Assembly (NCBI GenBank): GCA_033765345.1 | Contig: JANRIC010000240.1 | Coordinates: 1-37,285, forward strand | Direction of reading: 5' to 3' | DNA from: JANRIC01 sp033765345 | GTDB taxonomy: Bacteria > Bacteroidota > Bacteroidia > Cytophagales > Microscillaceae | DNA: 37,285 bases | Part shown: one piece after another, positions 7,541-13,143 of the stretch | How positions within the stretch are numbered: the first letter of the stretch is position 1 | Layout: each line of letters starts with the position of its first letter | Notes under the pieces: generated by a model | The model's input: only the letters and a program-made list of their open reading frames with translations | The model's database searches: none | Told to the model about the DNA's origin: nothing | Position numbers and translations under genes: made by a program

Positions 7541-9472
7541 TTAATAGAGTACGATTTCGGATTGTATAACTCCTTTTTGGGAAGATATTCTTACCAGATA
7601 GACTCCCTTGGGAAGGTTCTGAGCTTGTAAGGTATATTTCCCCTGAAAGTTGGCTTCGTGTATGAGTTTTCCGTGTCTATCCAGAAGCATAAGTCTTTGT
7701 TTTTCTTGAGAATCGGCCATTTCAAAATTTATAAAGTCGCTGCTTGGATTGGGATAGATTTGATAATTCAGTATTTGCTCCAAGTTCATAAGGCTTATCC
7801 AGTTAGAGTAAGTCACTTTTTTATCTATATCCACAGATTTTAATCTGTAGTAAGAGATTCCGGGAAGCGGTTGTTCATCAGTAGCTTGATAATTGAGGGG
7901 CTGACTGCTGTTGCCCTGTGCTTTAACCCAGGTCAGCACTTCTATATCTTTCAAATTGGTGCTTTTTTGTATTTCAAAATAATCTGTATTTTCTTCGCTG
8001 AGGGTAGTCCAACTGAGTTGGGCGTTTTTAGATTTTAATTCTACTTCAAAGCTACTGAGTTTGATGGGTAGCAAGGTCATATCTCCTTCTATAACCCAAC
8101 CGATGTGATAGTCAATCACACCATCACCACCAGGGTATCCGGTTTTTACATTACAATTTCCATGGCAATCCAAGGATGCATTACCAGGGTTACTTTCAAA
8201 GATGGCATTGGCAGGCGGGTTTATATTGGTAAGAATGGGTCCAGTTCCACCTCCACCACCTGCTCCATGTTGTGCATTGTCATTTACACCACCCCCATTA
8301 CCTCCATTTGCGTGTGCGTATAGTGTCGTACTTAGACTATAATTATAGATTTCCAAAAGAATGGCACCGCCGCCACCGCCGCCGCCTGCGGCATCATTAC
8401 CAGTTGTATTAGAAGCATTTGCACCGTCCGCATAAAATCCTCTTGGGTTTGCACCAGTTACTACTAAATTATAGGCTCTTATCAGAATGATTCCTCCACC
8501 ATTAGCACCATTTGAGGCGTGGCCGTTGTTTTGTTGGCCACCACCGCCGCCACCGCCCATAAATATCTTGTTATCTGCCTGCGAATATGTAAGTGTATAG
8601 GCACCTACTCCACTTGAGCTACTTGCTCCACCGCAGTTACCACCGCCTGTCCAACCATTGCCACCACTACCTCCGGGTCCTAAATTGCCACCACCGCCGC
8701 CGCCAGCATTGTGAGAGTTACCACCACCACCACCATTGAGCATAGCCCCTCTTGCAAACTCCTTCCCAGAGATACCATTCAGCGCATAGTCTGCTATTGA
8801 TTCCCCTTTTTGAGCGTGGTTTTGACCTGTATTGGAGTAGGTTTTGTCCAGATTCGTTGAAACATAAGTAGCACTATTATTACAACTGGTATTAGACCCT
8901 GCTGTATTTTTTGAGCCTCCTGCAAAACCTTGCCCACTTACATTGATATCTGCTTGAAGGGTCAGGGTTTGGCTTACTTCAAAGGTCACGATACCACCTC
9001 TTCCCAAGGTTTTGCTCCAGGGAGTAGCTTGAATGATGCCTGTTACGGTTATGTTGGTATATTGAGGCACACTCACGATTTGCACTGCTCCTTGTACGCT
9101 ATACGAGCGAGTCACCTGTGTAAGCGTGATGGTCTGCGTGCTGGCATTCCCAGTGCGATTTGTCACGGTGGCATATTCGTAATTTCCGGCATCCTCATAA
9201 GAGATCAGGCTTCCAAAAGATGGATTGTTATTGGTTTTGATTTTGGCACCTTTCATTTGAATGATCAAAACTTTTTGACCGACACCAAAAGCCTGGTCTA
9301 GCGTTACGGACGGAGCCAGGGCAATATTATCTATTGTAAAGACATTTGCTTGGATATTGGTTACTCTGGCATAGCTATTCACTACACCGCTAATTTGAGC
9401 CAAGAGATTGGATGAATTTAGGATCAGTAGAAATAAGGCAATATTGGTAAAGTTATATAATTTCGTTTTCAT
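7541..9472 (-). CDS. Glycine-rich T9SS-exported surface protein, copy 2
   Basis: Paralogue of the 5035-6954 product with the same architecture: a signal peptide (MKTKLYN...NLLAQ), the SYARVT...LIIQMKGAK start block, poly-glycine clusters (including FMGGGGGGGQQNN and AAGGGGGGGAI), the LPIKLSSF...TLSEENTDYFEI module and a type-A T9SS tail (YPNPSSD...KGVYLVRISS). I start it at the ATG at 9472, which aligns with the start of copy 1. The longer frame from 9502 begins at GTG inside the leader palindrome. A tandem duplication that included the leader, now diverged. It has its own promoter and terminator, so the copies are separately transcribed. Function unknown; adhesion or a surface layer is a guess. 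Confidence 0.8.
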   Translation of the reverse strand: MKTKLYNFTNIALFLLILNSSNLLAQISGVVNSYARVTNIQANVFTIDNIALAPSVTLDQAFGVGQKVLIIQMKGAKIKTNNNPSFGSLISYEDAGNYEYATVTNRTGNASTQTITLTQVTRSYSVQGAVQIVSVPQYTNITVTGIIQATPWSKTLGRGGIVTFEVSQTLTLQADINVSGQGFAGGSKNTAGSNTSCNNSATYVSTNLDKTYSNTGQNHAQKGESIADYALNGISGKEFARGAMLNGGGGGNSHNAGGGGGGNLGPGGSGGNGWTGGGNCGGASSSSGVGAYTLTYSQADNKIFMGGGGGGGQQNNGHASNGANGGGIILIRAYNLVVTGANPRGFYADGANASNTTGNDAAGGGGGGGAILLEIYNYSLSTTLYAHANGGNGGGVNDNAQHGAGGGGGTGPILTNINPPANAIFESNPGNASLDCHGNCNVKTGYPGGDGVIDYHIGWVIEGDMTLLPIKLSSFEVELKSKNAQLSWTTLSEENTDYFEIQKSTNLKDIEVLTWVKAQGNSSQPLNYQATDEQPLPGISYYRLKSVDIDKKVTYSNWISLMNLEQILNYQIYPNPSSDFINFEMADSQEKQRLMLLDRHGKLIHEANFQGKYTLQAQNLPKGVYLVRISSQKGVIQSEIVLY

Positions 9473-9499
9473 TGTATTTATTTTTCTTTGGTTGAATGC

Positions 9500-9517
9500 C
9501 ACTAAGTTGTTTTAGTG
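9500..9517. repeat. Leader palindrome shared by both surface-protein genes (copy 2)
   Basis: CACTAA (9500-9505), 6-base loop, TTAGTG (9512-9517), 27 bases upstream of the start codon. It is the counterpart of 6986-7004. Confidence 0.55.
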
Positions 9518-9582
9518 AGTTTTTATAGGGATTTTGTGTGCTTGTGCTTCGTTTTAGTATTTTGCAAAAAATAGACCTATGC

Positions 9583-9612
9583 CAAAATTAATTTTGAAGT
9601 ATTGATAATCAA
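9583..9612 (-). promoter_or_regulatory. Promoter of surface protein copy 2
   Basis: On the minus strand, TTG (9612-9610), 19 bases, then TAATTTTG (9590-9583): an exact match to the Bacteroidota consensus and spacing. The matching region before copy 1 (around 7075) has lost the TAnnTTTG match. Confidence 0.6.
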
Positions 9613-9752
9613 TATTTTAACTTAGGCATCTTTATACCAAAAATCCCATTTATGGAAAAAAATATATTTTAAAATTATATTGGGAAAAATTAGCTTACAA
9701 CATGTTATTTATGGTAGGTTTTTCCCTTAGGAAGTTTAAAAAAATATACAGG

Positions 9753-9788
9753 AAAAGCCTGACAGGGAATTTACCCCAGTCAGGTTTT
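9753..9788 (-). terminator. Terminator of the HtrA-like protease gene
   Basis: CCTGAC (9758-9763) pairs with GTCAGG (9779-9784), with an inner GGG/CCC pairing. It is flanked by AAAA on the left and TTTT on the right, so it can act in both directions. It lies 21 bases after the protease stop codon. Confidence 0.65.
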
Positions 9789-9808
9789 CTTAGAAAAATA
9801 CAATAAAT

Positions 9809-10840
9809 TCAAGGTAATTCGCCTGGAATTACGGTAATATCGAGCCTAGATTTGTCTCGAATTATTCCCAATTTGACACGCTCACCAATTTTATCTTCAT
9901 CCAAAAGTTTGTGGAGGTCATCAATTCCACGCACAGGTTGTTGGTTGAATTGAAGAATTAAATCACCTTTTTGGAGTTCACGATTGTAGGTAGGGGCATC
10001 TGGCTCGACTTGCTGCACCAGCACTGCTGCGTCTTGATTCAGCGCAAATTCCCGAATAAAACTTTGGGGAAGTCTGGTTGTCTGACCTGCAATTCCCAGG
10101 AAACCTCTTCGTACACGGCCTTTGGTGAGTAGCTTACCGATGATAAACTCGGCTGTATTGGATGCTACCGCAAAGCAAATTCCTTGTGCGGGGAGGATAA
10201 TCGCCGTATTGATTCCGATTACCTCTCCTCGACTATTAAGTAAAGGTCCACCCGAATTACCAGGATTGAGTGCTGCATCGGTTTGGATCACATTGTCGAT
10301 CAGGCGACCGGTGCTGGAGCGCAAGCTTCTACCCAGCGCACTGATGACACCTGCGGTAAGCGTATGTTCAAAACCGTAGGGATTACCGATAGCAATGGCT
10401 AATTGGCCGACCTGGAGTTTGGAAGAATCGCCAAATTGAACCGTTTGTAGGTTATCTGCATTGATATGGATTACAGCCAGATCAGTTGCTGGGTCACTCC
10501 CTACAAGCTCGGCCTGGAATTTACGGCCATCCGTGAGATTTACTTCAATTTTAGCAGCCTGACTGACGACATGGCTATTGGTGACGATAAACCCTTCTTT
10601 GGAAATAATAAAACCGGAACCCGAACCGCTTGGCTGCCGATCGGGGTTTCTTCTCCGGCGAGAAGATTTTTGTTGGACTTTCAGGTGTGCCACCGAAGCA
10701 CTGACTCTTTGAGATGCGCCCACTACTGCCTGGGAGTATGCATCCAAAAGAGCCAGATCGGTGTGGCTTGTTGAGTTGGAAGGAGCAGAGTTATTGTTCG
10801 TCTCTGTGTCTTCCTGATGAATGAGTTGAATCATAAACAT
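9809..10840 (-). CDS. HtrA/Deg-like trypsin-fold serine protease with one PDZ domain, no signal peptide
   Basis: A 343 aa S1C-family protease. The catalytic triad is His90 (TNSHVV), Asp120 (ATDLAVI) and Ser196 (NPGNSGGPL). The activation-domain segments GNPYGFEHTLTAGVIS and NVIQTDAALN are intact. A single PDZ domain spans about 245-335 (RRGFLGIAG, GDLILQFNQQPV). The unusual part is the N-terminus. It has no hydrophobic signal or anchor, but about 70 hydrophilic residues with an Arg cluster (SSRRRRNPD). The enzyme should therefore be cytosolic or exported by an unusual route, unlike typical periplasmic DegP/DegQ. The start could also be the ATG two codons later. Monocistronic, with a terminator just downstream. 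Confidence 0.85.
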   Translation of the reverse strand: MFMIQLIHQEDTETNNNSAPSNSTSHTDLALLDAYSQAVVGASQRVSASVAHLKVQQKSSRRRRNPDRQPSGSGSGFIISKEGFIVTNSHVVSQAAKIEVNLTDGRKFQAELVGSDPATDLAVIHINADNLQTVQFGDSSKLQVGQLAIAIGNPYGFEHTLTAGVISALGRSLRSSTGRLIDNVIQTDAALNPGNSGGPLLNSRGEVIGINTAIILPAQGICFAVASNTAEFIIGKLLTKGRVRRGFLGIAGQTTRLPQSFIREFALNQDAAVLVQQVEPDAPTYNRELQKGDLILQFNQQPVRGIDDLHKLLDEDKIGERVKLGIIRDKSRLDITVIPGELP

Positions 10841-11209
10841 ACAGATTTAGATTCTTTTCGGATGCCAAAATCCGTTCCTTATCACTGTTTTAAGCCAAAT
10901 TGACAGAATATTCTATTATTATATGAAAAAATGACCGAAATAAATTACTTGTACTGGTGATATTTTAATCCCCGATTCATTTTTTAAAGAATATTTTTCA
11001 GTTCTTTGATTTAACGGAGACAAGTTAAAGACTTATAACCTCCAGCCTGCAAGTCGAGGCTTTGCGCGTAAAAAACCCTTATCTATGCTGAATAAAACCC
11101 TTATTCCTTGAGATGCTCCTGCGCAACATTTCAAAGTATTCGGAAACTCTGTGAATTCCAGCATTCACCTAGATCTTCAGGAGAACATTTTTTTATTTGG
11201 ATTGACAAA
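10841..11209. other. Intergenic region, nothing recognised
   Basis: 369 bases with no convincing gene, RNA or promoter on either strand. The short plus-strand frames at 11108-11345 lie partly antisense to the next gene and look accidental. Confidence 0.5.
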
Positions 11210-11608
11210 TCATCCTTCGGAAGACTTGCCACAACAGGGGTTTCCACTAAAATCAAATGCGAGAATATCTTTAAGAGCCTTCACTATATCATCCCTTAAT
11301 ACTTCAGCTACTAAGAATACGCTTCCATCAACAATATCCAAATGAGGAATATTTTTAGGATTAGATTTTTTATCTGATAACCTAATTTTATTCATAGGTT
11401 TTAGGGCGTGTGAAAATCCATTTCTTAGATGTTTCCTCAAATGATCAGACTTTTCGTTGTCACTTATTTCACCAGACTTAAATTCATGGTATTTTTCTCC
11501 AAGCCTTGTTAATCCTTCATCATAATCTTCTTTCTCTTTCCTTGCAAACCAATCATTCTTCCCATTCCAGCATTTACCTACAAACTCTATAGATGTAGAC
11601 AGCATCAC
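11210..11608 (-). CDS. Hypothetical protein with RN-x3-H motif (possibly HEPN-like), probably truncated at the N-terminus
   Basis: 132 codons from the first GTG/ATG pair. The composition is that of a real, mostly helical soluble protein. The frame stays open a further 17 codons upstream (..HNGLPPYFSYV..) without a normal start, so the beginning is either lost or lies in a shifted frame. The segment HLRNGFSHALK contains Arg62-Asn63...His67, the R(N)x4H pattern of HEPN ribonucleases, but nothing else confirms that fold. It lies downstream of the Y-RNA cluster on the same strand. I do not recognise a family by name. Confidence 0.45.
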   Translation of the reverse strand: MMLSTSIEFVGKCWNGKNDWFARKEKEDYDEGLTRLGEKYHEFKSGEISDNEKSDHLRKHLRNGFSHALKPMNKIRLSDKKSNPKNIPHLDIVDGSVFLVAEVLRDDIVKALKDILAFDFSGNPCCGKSSEG

Positions 11609-11975
11609 ATAAGAAAAATAGGGAGGTAATCCGTTGTGAAGACAAAAATATGCTTTTTATACTCAAACCGAAGTGGTTTTCCGAGATTTTAGCTTTTAAA
11701 TCATTAATAATCAAGCTAATCAATCAAGAAAATCAGGCAAATAACTTCAATCTGGGTATATCTTCCATATTTATACCTTGCAAACCTAAAGGTGAGGACA
11801 CAAAGCCGGGCATTTTTTTTATTTCAGCATTACATCTTGAATACTACCAGCAATTTATATGAATGCACCAACAAATCGATAATTTTGTTTTTTTTTATTC
11901 AGTTCCCATCCTTGCGCCAGGTGGGGGAAGAATAATCTCACTGTATTTGTAAAATTTCCTGATAAAACAATAAAA
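11609..11975. other. Intergenic region with one small hairpin
   Basis: No convincing gene; a 70-codon plus-strand frame at 11650-11862 has no supporting feature. A small hairpin at 11903-11929 (TTCCC...CCT, loop, AGG...GGGAA) lies 46 bases beyond the last Y-RNA module. It is followed on the minus strand by an A run, not a T run, so it is not a standard terminator. Confidence 0.45.
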
Positions 11976-12041
11976 ATTCAGGGCAATTAGCAAAACATCT
12001 TTTTTTTGGCCTCGATGAAGACGTTTTTACGACACCTGAAT
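11976..12041 (-). ncRNA. Y RNA-like module 5 (minimal)
   Basis: A 66 nt RNA hairpin in the Y-RNA style. Closing helix ATTCAGG (12041-12035) pairs with CCTGAAT (11982-11976). The 7-nt 5' loop strand TGTCGTA (12034-12028) faces the 9-nt strand GCTAATTGC (11991-11983). The upper stem AAAACGTCT pairs with AGATGTTTT (12000-11992). The rest is a single-stranded cap. A T-rich stretch follows the closing helix, which may terminate the transcript here. It lacks the tRNA-like part. Confidence 0.7.
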
Positions 12042-12079
12042 ATTTTTACAAGCTGGATAAAAAAGTCAAAGATTTTATA

Positions 12080-12146
12080 ATTCAGGGCGACAAGCAAATT
12101 GTCTCTTAGTTTTCAGCGAAGTATGACAATTTTACGGCACCTGAAT
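12080..12146 (-). ncRNA. Y RNA-like module 4 (minimal)
   Basis: A 67 nt module. Closing helix ATTCAGG (12146-12140) pairs with CCTGAAT (12086-12080). Loop strands are TGCCGTA (12139-12133) and GCTTGTCGC (12095-12087). Upper stem AAATTGTC (12132-12125) pairs with GACAATTT (12103-12096), with a 21-nt terminal loop. The closing helix is the same as in module 5, but the upper stem is completely different and still fully paired. This supports conserved structure rather than simple repetition. Confidence 0.7.
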
Positions 12147-12161
12147 ATTTTAAAATTCCAT

Positions 12162-12258
12162 ATTGAGGTTACAATCGAGTAGCGCCTTTAAAGTCCGGAA
12201 TCAAAATCCGGCTCAGTCTTAAGCAAAACCGATGAAACGCTACGCTACGACACTCAAT
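12162..12258 (-). ncRNA. Y RNA-like module 3 (with inner hairpin)
   Basis: A 97 nt module. Closing helix ATTGAG (12258-12253) pairs with CTCAAT (12167-12162). Loop strands are TGTCGTA (12252-12246) and GATTGTAAC (12176-12168). The upper stem is centred on GTAGCG (12243-12238) with CGCTAC (12184-12179). Inside it is a hairpin with a 5-bp CCGGA/TCCGG stem and 7-nt loop (12195-12211), which may be a reduced tRNA T-arm-like element. It starts 3 bases after the tRNA-Asn-like gene and ends 15 bases before module 4. Confidence 0.7.
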
Positions 12259-12261
12259 CTG

Positions 12262-12333
12262 CGGGAATGGCAGGATTCGAACCTACAACCTTCTGCTTAA
12301 CAGGCAGTCGCTCTACCCTTGAGCTACAAACCC
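12262..12333 (-). tRNA. tRNA-Asn(GTT)-like gene, degenerate acceptor stem
   Basis: Cloverleaf with D-arm GCTC..GAGC, anticodon loop CTGTTAA (anticodon GTT at 12301-12299) and T-arm GTAGG-TTCGAAT-CCTGC. The acceptor strands GGGTTTG and CATTCCC leave two T-T mismatches, and the first anticodon-stem pair is A-A. CCA is not fully encoded (GCA). It lies between Y modules 2 and 3, 9 and 3 bases from them. It may be a decaying tRNA, or a tRNA-like processing signal. Confidence 0.55.
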
Positions 12334-12342
12334 AGATTTTTA

Positions 12343-12537
12343 AAATTTTGAGGTAATGAAGCAAGAGAAATCGTGCTCTACCACTGAGCTACTCCCCGTT
12401 TTTGGATATTAGGTTTTGGCTATTGTGCATCCTCGATCCAAAACCAAATTACTACCTAAAATCCTTTTGTTCTGTCGGGGAGAGAGGACTCGAACCTATG
12501 TCTGCGATGTAGTTCTCTTATACAACACTCAATATTT
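12343..12537 (-). ncRNA. Y RNA-like module 2 with circularly permuted tRNA-like domain
   Basis: A 195 nt module. The ends pair (AAATATTGAG 12537-12528 with the CTCAAAATTT segment 12352-12343, one mismatch). Loop strands are TGTTGTA (12527-12521) and CTTCATTAC (12361-12353). The upper stem AAGAGAA (12519-12513) pairs with TTCTCTT (12369-12363) and leads directly into an anticodon-stem-like helix CGAT/ATCG. A T-arm (12499-12483, loop TTCGAGT) follows, then 3' acceptor strand CTCCCCG (12482-12476), a 77-nt hairpin cap, 5' acceptor strand CGGGGAG (12398-12392, all seven pairs) and D-arm GCTCAGTGGTAGAGC. The order is permuted relative to a tRNA: the acceptor end is closed and the anticodon end is open, as expected for YrlA-type tRNA mimicry. 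Confidence 0.75.
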
Positions 12538-12553
12538 ATTTTTTTTGACACCG

Positions 12554-12615
12554 GGATTTGGGTCTTGGCTATTTTCTTTTTTTAATCAAATCTTTTAAAG
12601 CCATTACCCAAATCC
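12554..12615. repeat. Long hairpin between tRNA-Lys-like gene and Y module 2
   Basis: GGATTTGGGT (12554-12563) pairs with ACCCAAATCC (12606-12615) and TGGCT with AGCCA, separated by a 2x2 internal loop, with an A/T-rich 28-nt loop. Similar TTGG/CCAA hairpins cap the acceptor ends of Y modules 1 and 2. Confidence 0.55.
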
Positions 12616-12635
12616 TCATGCCCAATCCCCAAATT

Positions 12636-12710
12636 TGGTGGGAGAGGTAGGAATCGAACCTACACCATCCTACTTAAAAGGTAGGTGCTCTCACATTAAG
12701 CTACTCACCC
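12636..12710 (-). tRNA. tRNA-Lys(TTT)-like gene with encoded CCA
   Basis: 75 nt including encoded CCA (12638-12636). The anticodon arm CCTAC-CTTTTAA-GTAGG has anticodon TTT. T-arm is GTAGG-TTCGATT-CCTAC. The acceptor GGGTGAG/CTCTCCC has one T-T mismatch. The D-loop (AATGTGA) lacks the GG dinucleotide that normally docks with the T-loop, so correct tertiary folding is doubtful. It may be a true but divergent tRNA-Lys, or a tRNA-like element of the Y-RNA cluster. Confidence 0.6.
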
Positions 12711-12722
12711 TGATTCTCCAAG

Positions 12723-12792
12723 TACAGGTGGCAGGAATCGAACCTACGCCGTCGGTTTTGGAGACTGACAGTCTATGCCCTTGAACACCTGT
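12723..12792 (-). tRNA. tRNA-Trp(CCA)-like gene with reduced D-arm
   Basis: Perfect acceptor ACAGGTG/CACCTGT, anticodon loop CTCCAAA (anticodon CCA, 12761-12759) with stem TCAGT/ACCGA (one mismatch), and T-arm GTAGG-TTCGATT-CCTGC. Only 17 nt separate acceptor and anticodon stem, so the D-arm cannot form normally. It begins 5 bases after Y module 1 ends, so 5' cleavage by RNase P would set the 3' end of that RNA. Confidence 0.55.
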
Positions 12793-12797
12793 AATAC

Positions 12798-13027
12798 ATT
12801 GAGGTAACAATCGAAAAGAGACCGATACGTGCTCTAACCACTGAGCTACTCCCTACATATTGAATATTAGGTCTGTGGTGTGGAGTTTTGGGCTTTAATT
12901 TTTAATAAAAAATCTAAGCCAAAAGCCAACTCCCAATATCCAGAAACCTTGTAGGTAGAGAGGCAGGATTCGAACCTGCGACCACGGCAGCCATAATGCG
13001 AAGTAACTCTTCTCTACGACACTCAAT
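12798..13027 (-). ncRNA. Y RNA-like module 1 with circularly permuted tRNA-like domain
   Basis: A 230 nt module. Closing helix ATTGAG (13027-13022) pairs with CTCAAT (12803-12798). Loop strands are TGTCGTA (13021-13015) and GATTGTTAC (12812-12804). Upper stem GAGAAGAG (13014-13007) pairs with CTCTTTTC (12820-12813). Then come, in permuted order, T-arm GCAGG-TTCGAAT-CCTGC (12979-12963), 3' acceptor strand CTCTCTA (12962-12956), a 100-nt hairpin cap, 5' acceptor strand TAGGGAG (12855-12849; all seven pairs, one G-T) and D-arm GCTCAGTGGTTAGAGC. It lies 116 bases downstream of rsr on the same strand, with no promoter seen between, so it may be cotranscribed. Confidence 0.75.
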
Positions 13028-13073
13028 TATTTTAAATAATTTGCCTACAAATTGTTATTTGAATATATTTTTA

Positions 13074-13116
13074 TTTGAGTCCCGGTGCAGGTGTTTCCAC
13101 CCAAACCGGTCTCAAA
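13074..13116 (-). ncRNA. Structured hairpin directly after rsr
   Basis: TTTGAG pairs with CTCAAA, then ACCGG with CCGGT, then GGTG/CACC closed by a GAAA tetraloop (minus strand). It lies 27 bases after the rsr stop. No T run follows on the minus strand, so it is not a plain terminator, and it lacks the TGYYGTA loop of the Y-like modules. It may protect the rsr mRNA end or separate it from Y module 1. A small AATTTG/CAAATT hairpin follows at 13038-13053. Confidence 0.5.
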
Positions 13117-13143
13117 GTCTCAGAATAAAGCTTATATCTTCTT

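Noticed and set aside
11650..11862. 70-codon plus-strand frame
   Set aside because: No promoter, homologous features or conserved composition; it partly overlaps the open upstream extension of the minus-strand gene.
11903..11929. Terminator of the Y RNA cluster
   Set aside because: On the minus strand the stem is followed by an A run, not a T run.
12162..13027. Reading the ATTGAG...CTCAAT units as integron attC sites or MITEs, like the palindromes at 26-36 kb
   Set aside because: They have no RYYYAAC/GTTRRRY ends, the upper stems change completely between copies, and they cluster next to rsr rather than at gene ends. RNA structure explains them better.
12343..13027. Ordinary tRNA halves interrupted by introns, or a two-piece tmRNA
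   Set aside because: Within each unit the 3' half precedes the 5' half and the acceptor strands pair best inside the unit. There is no tag-peptide frame, and full D-arms are kept.
13074..13116. A sixth Y RNA
   Set aside because: Paired ends and a GAAA-capped stem are present, but the TGYYGTA/9-nt loop is absent.
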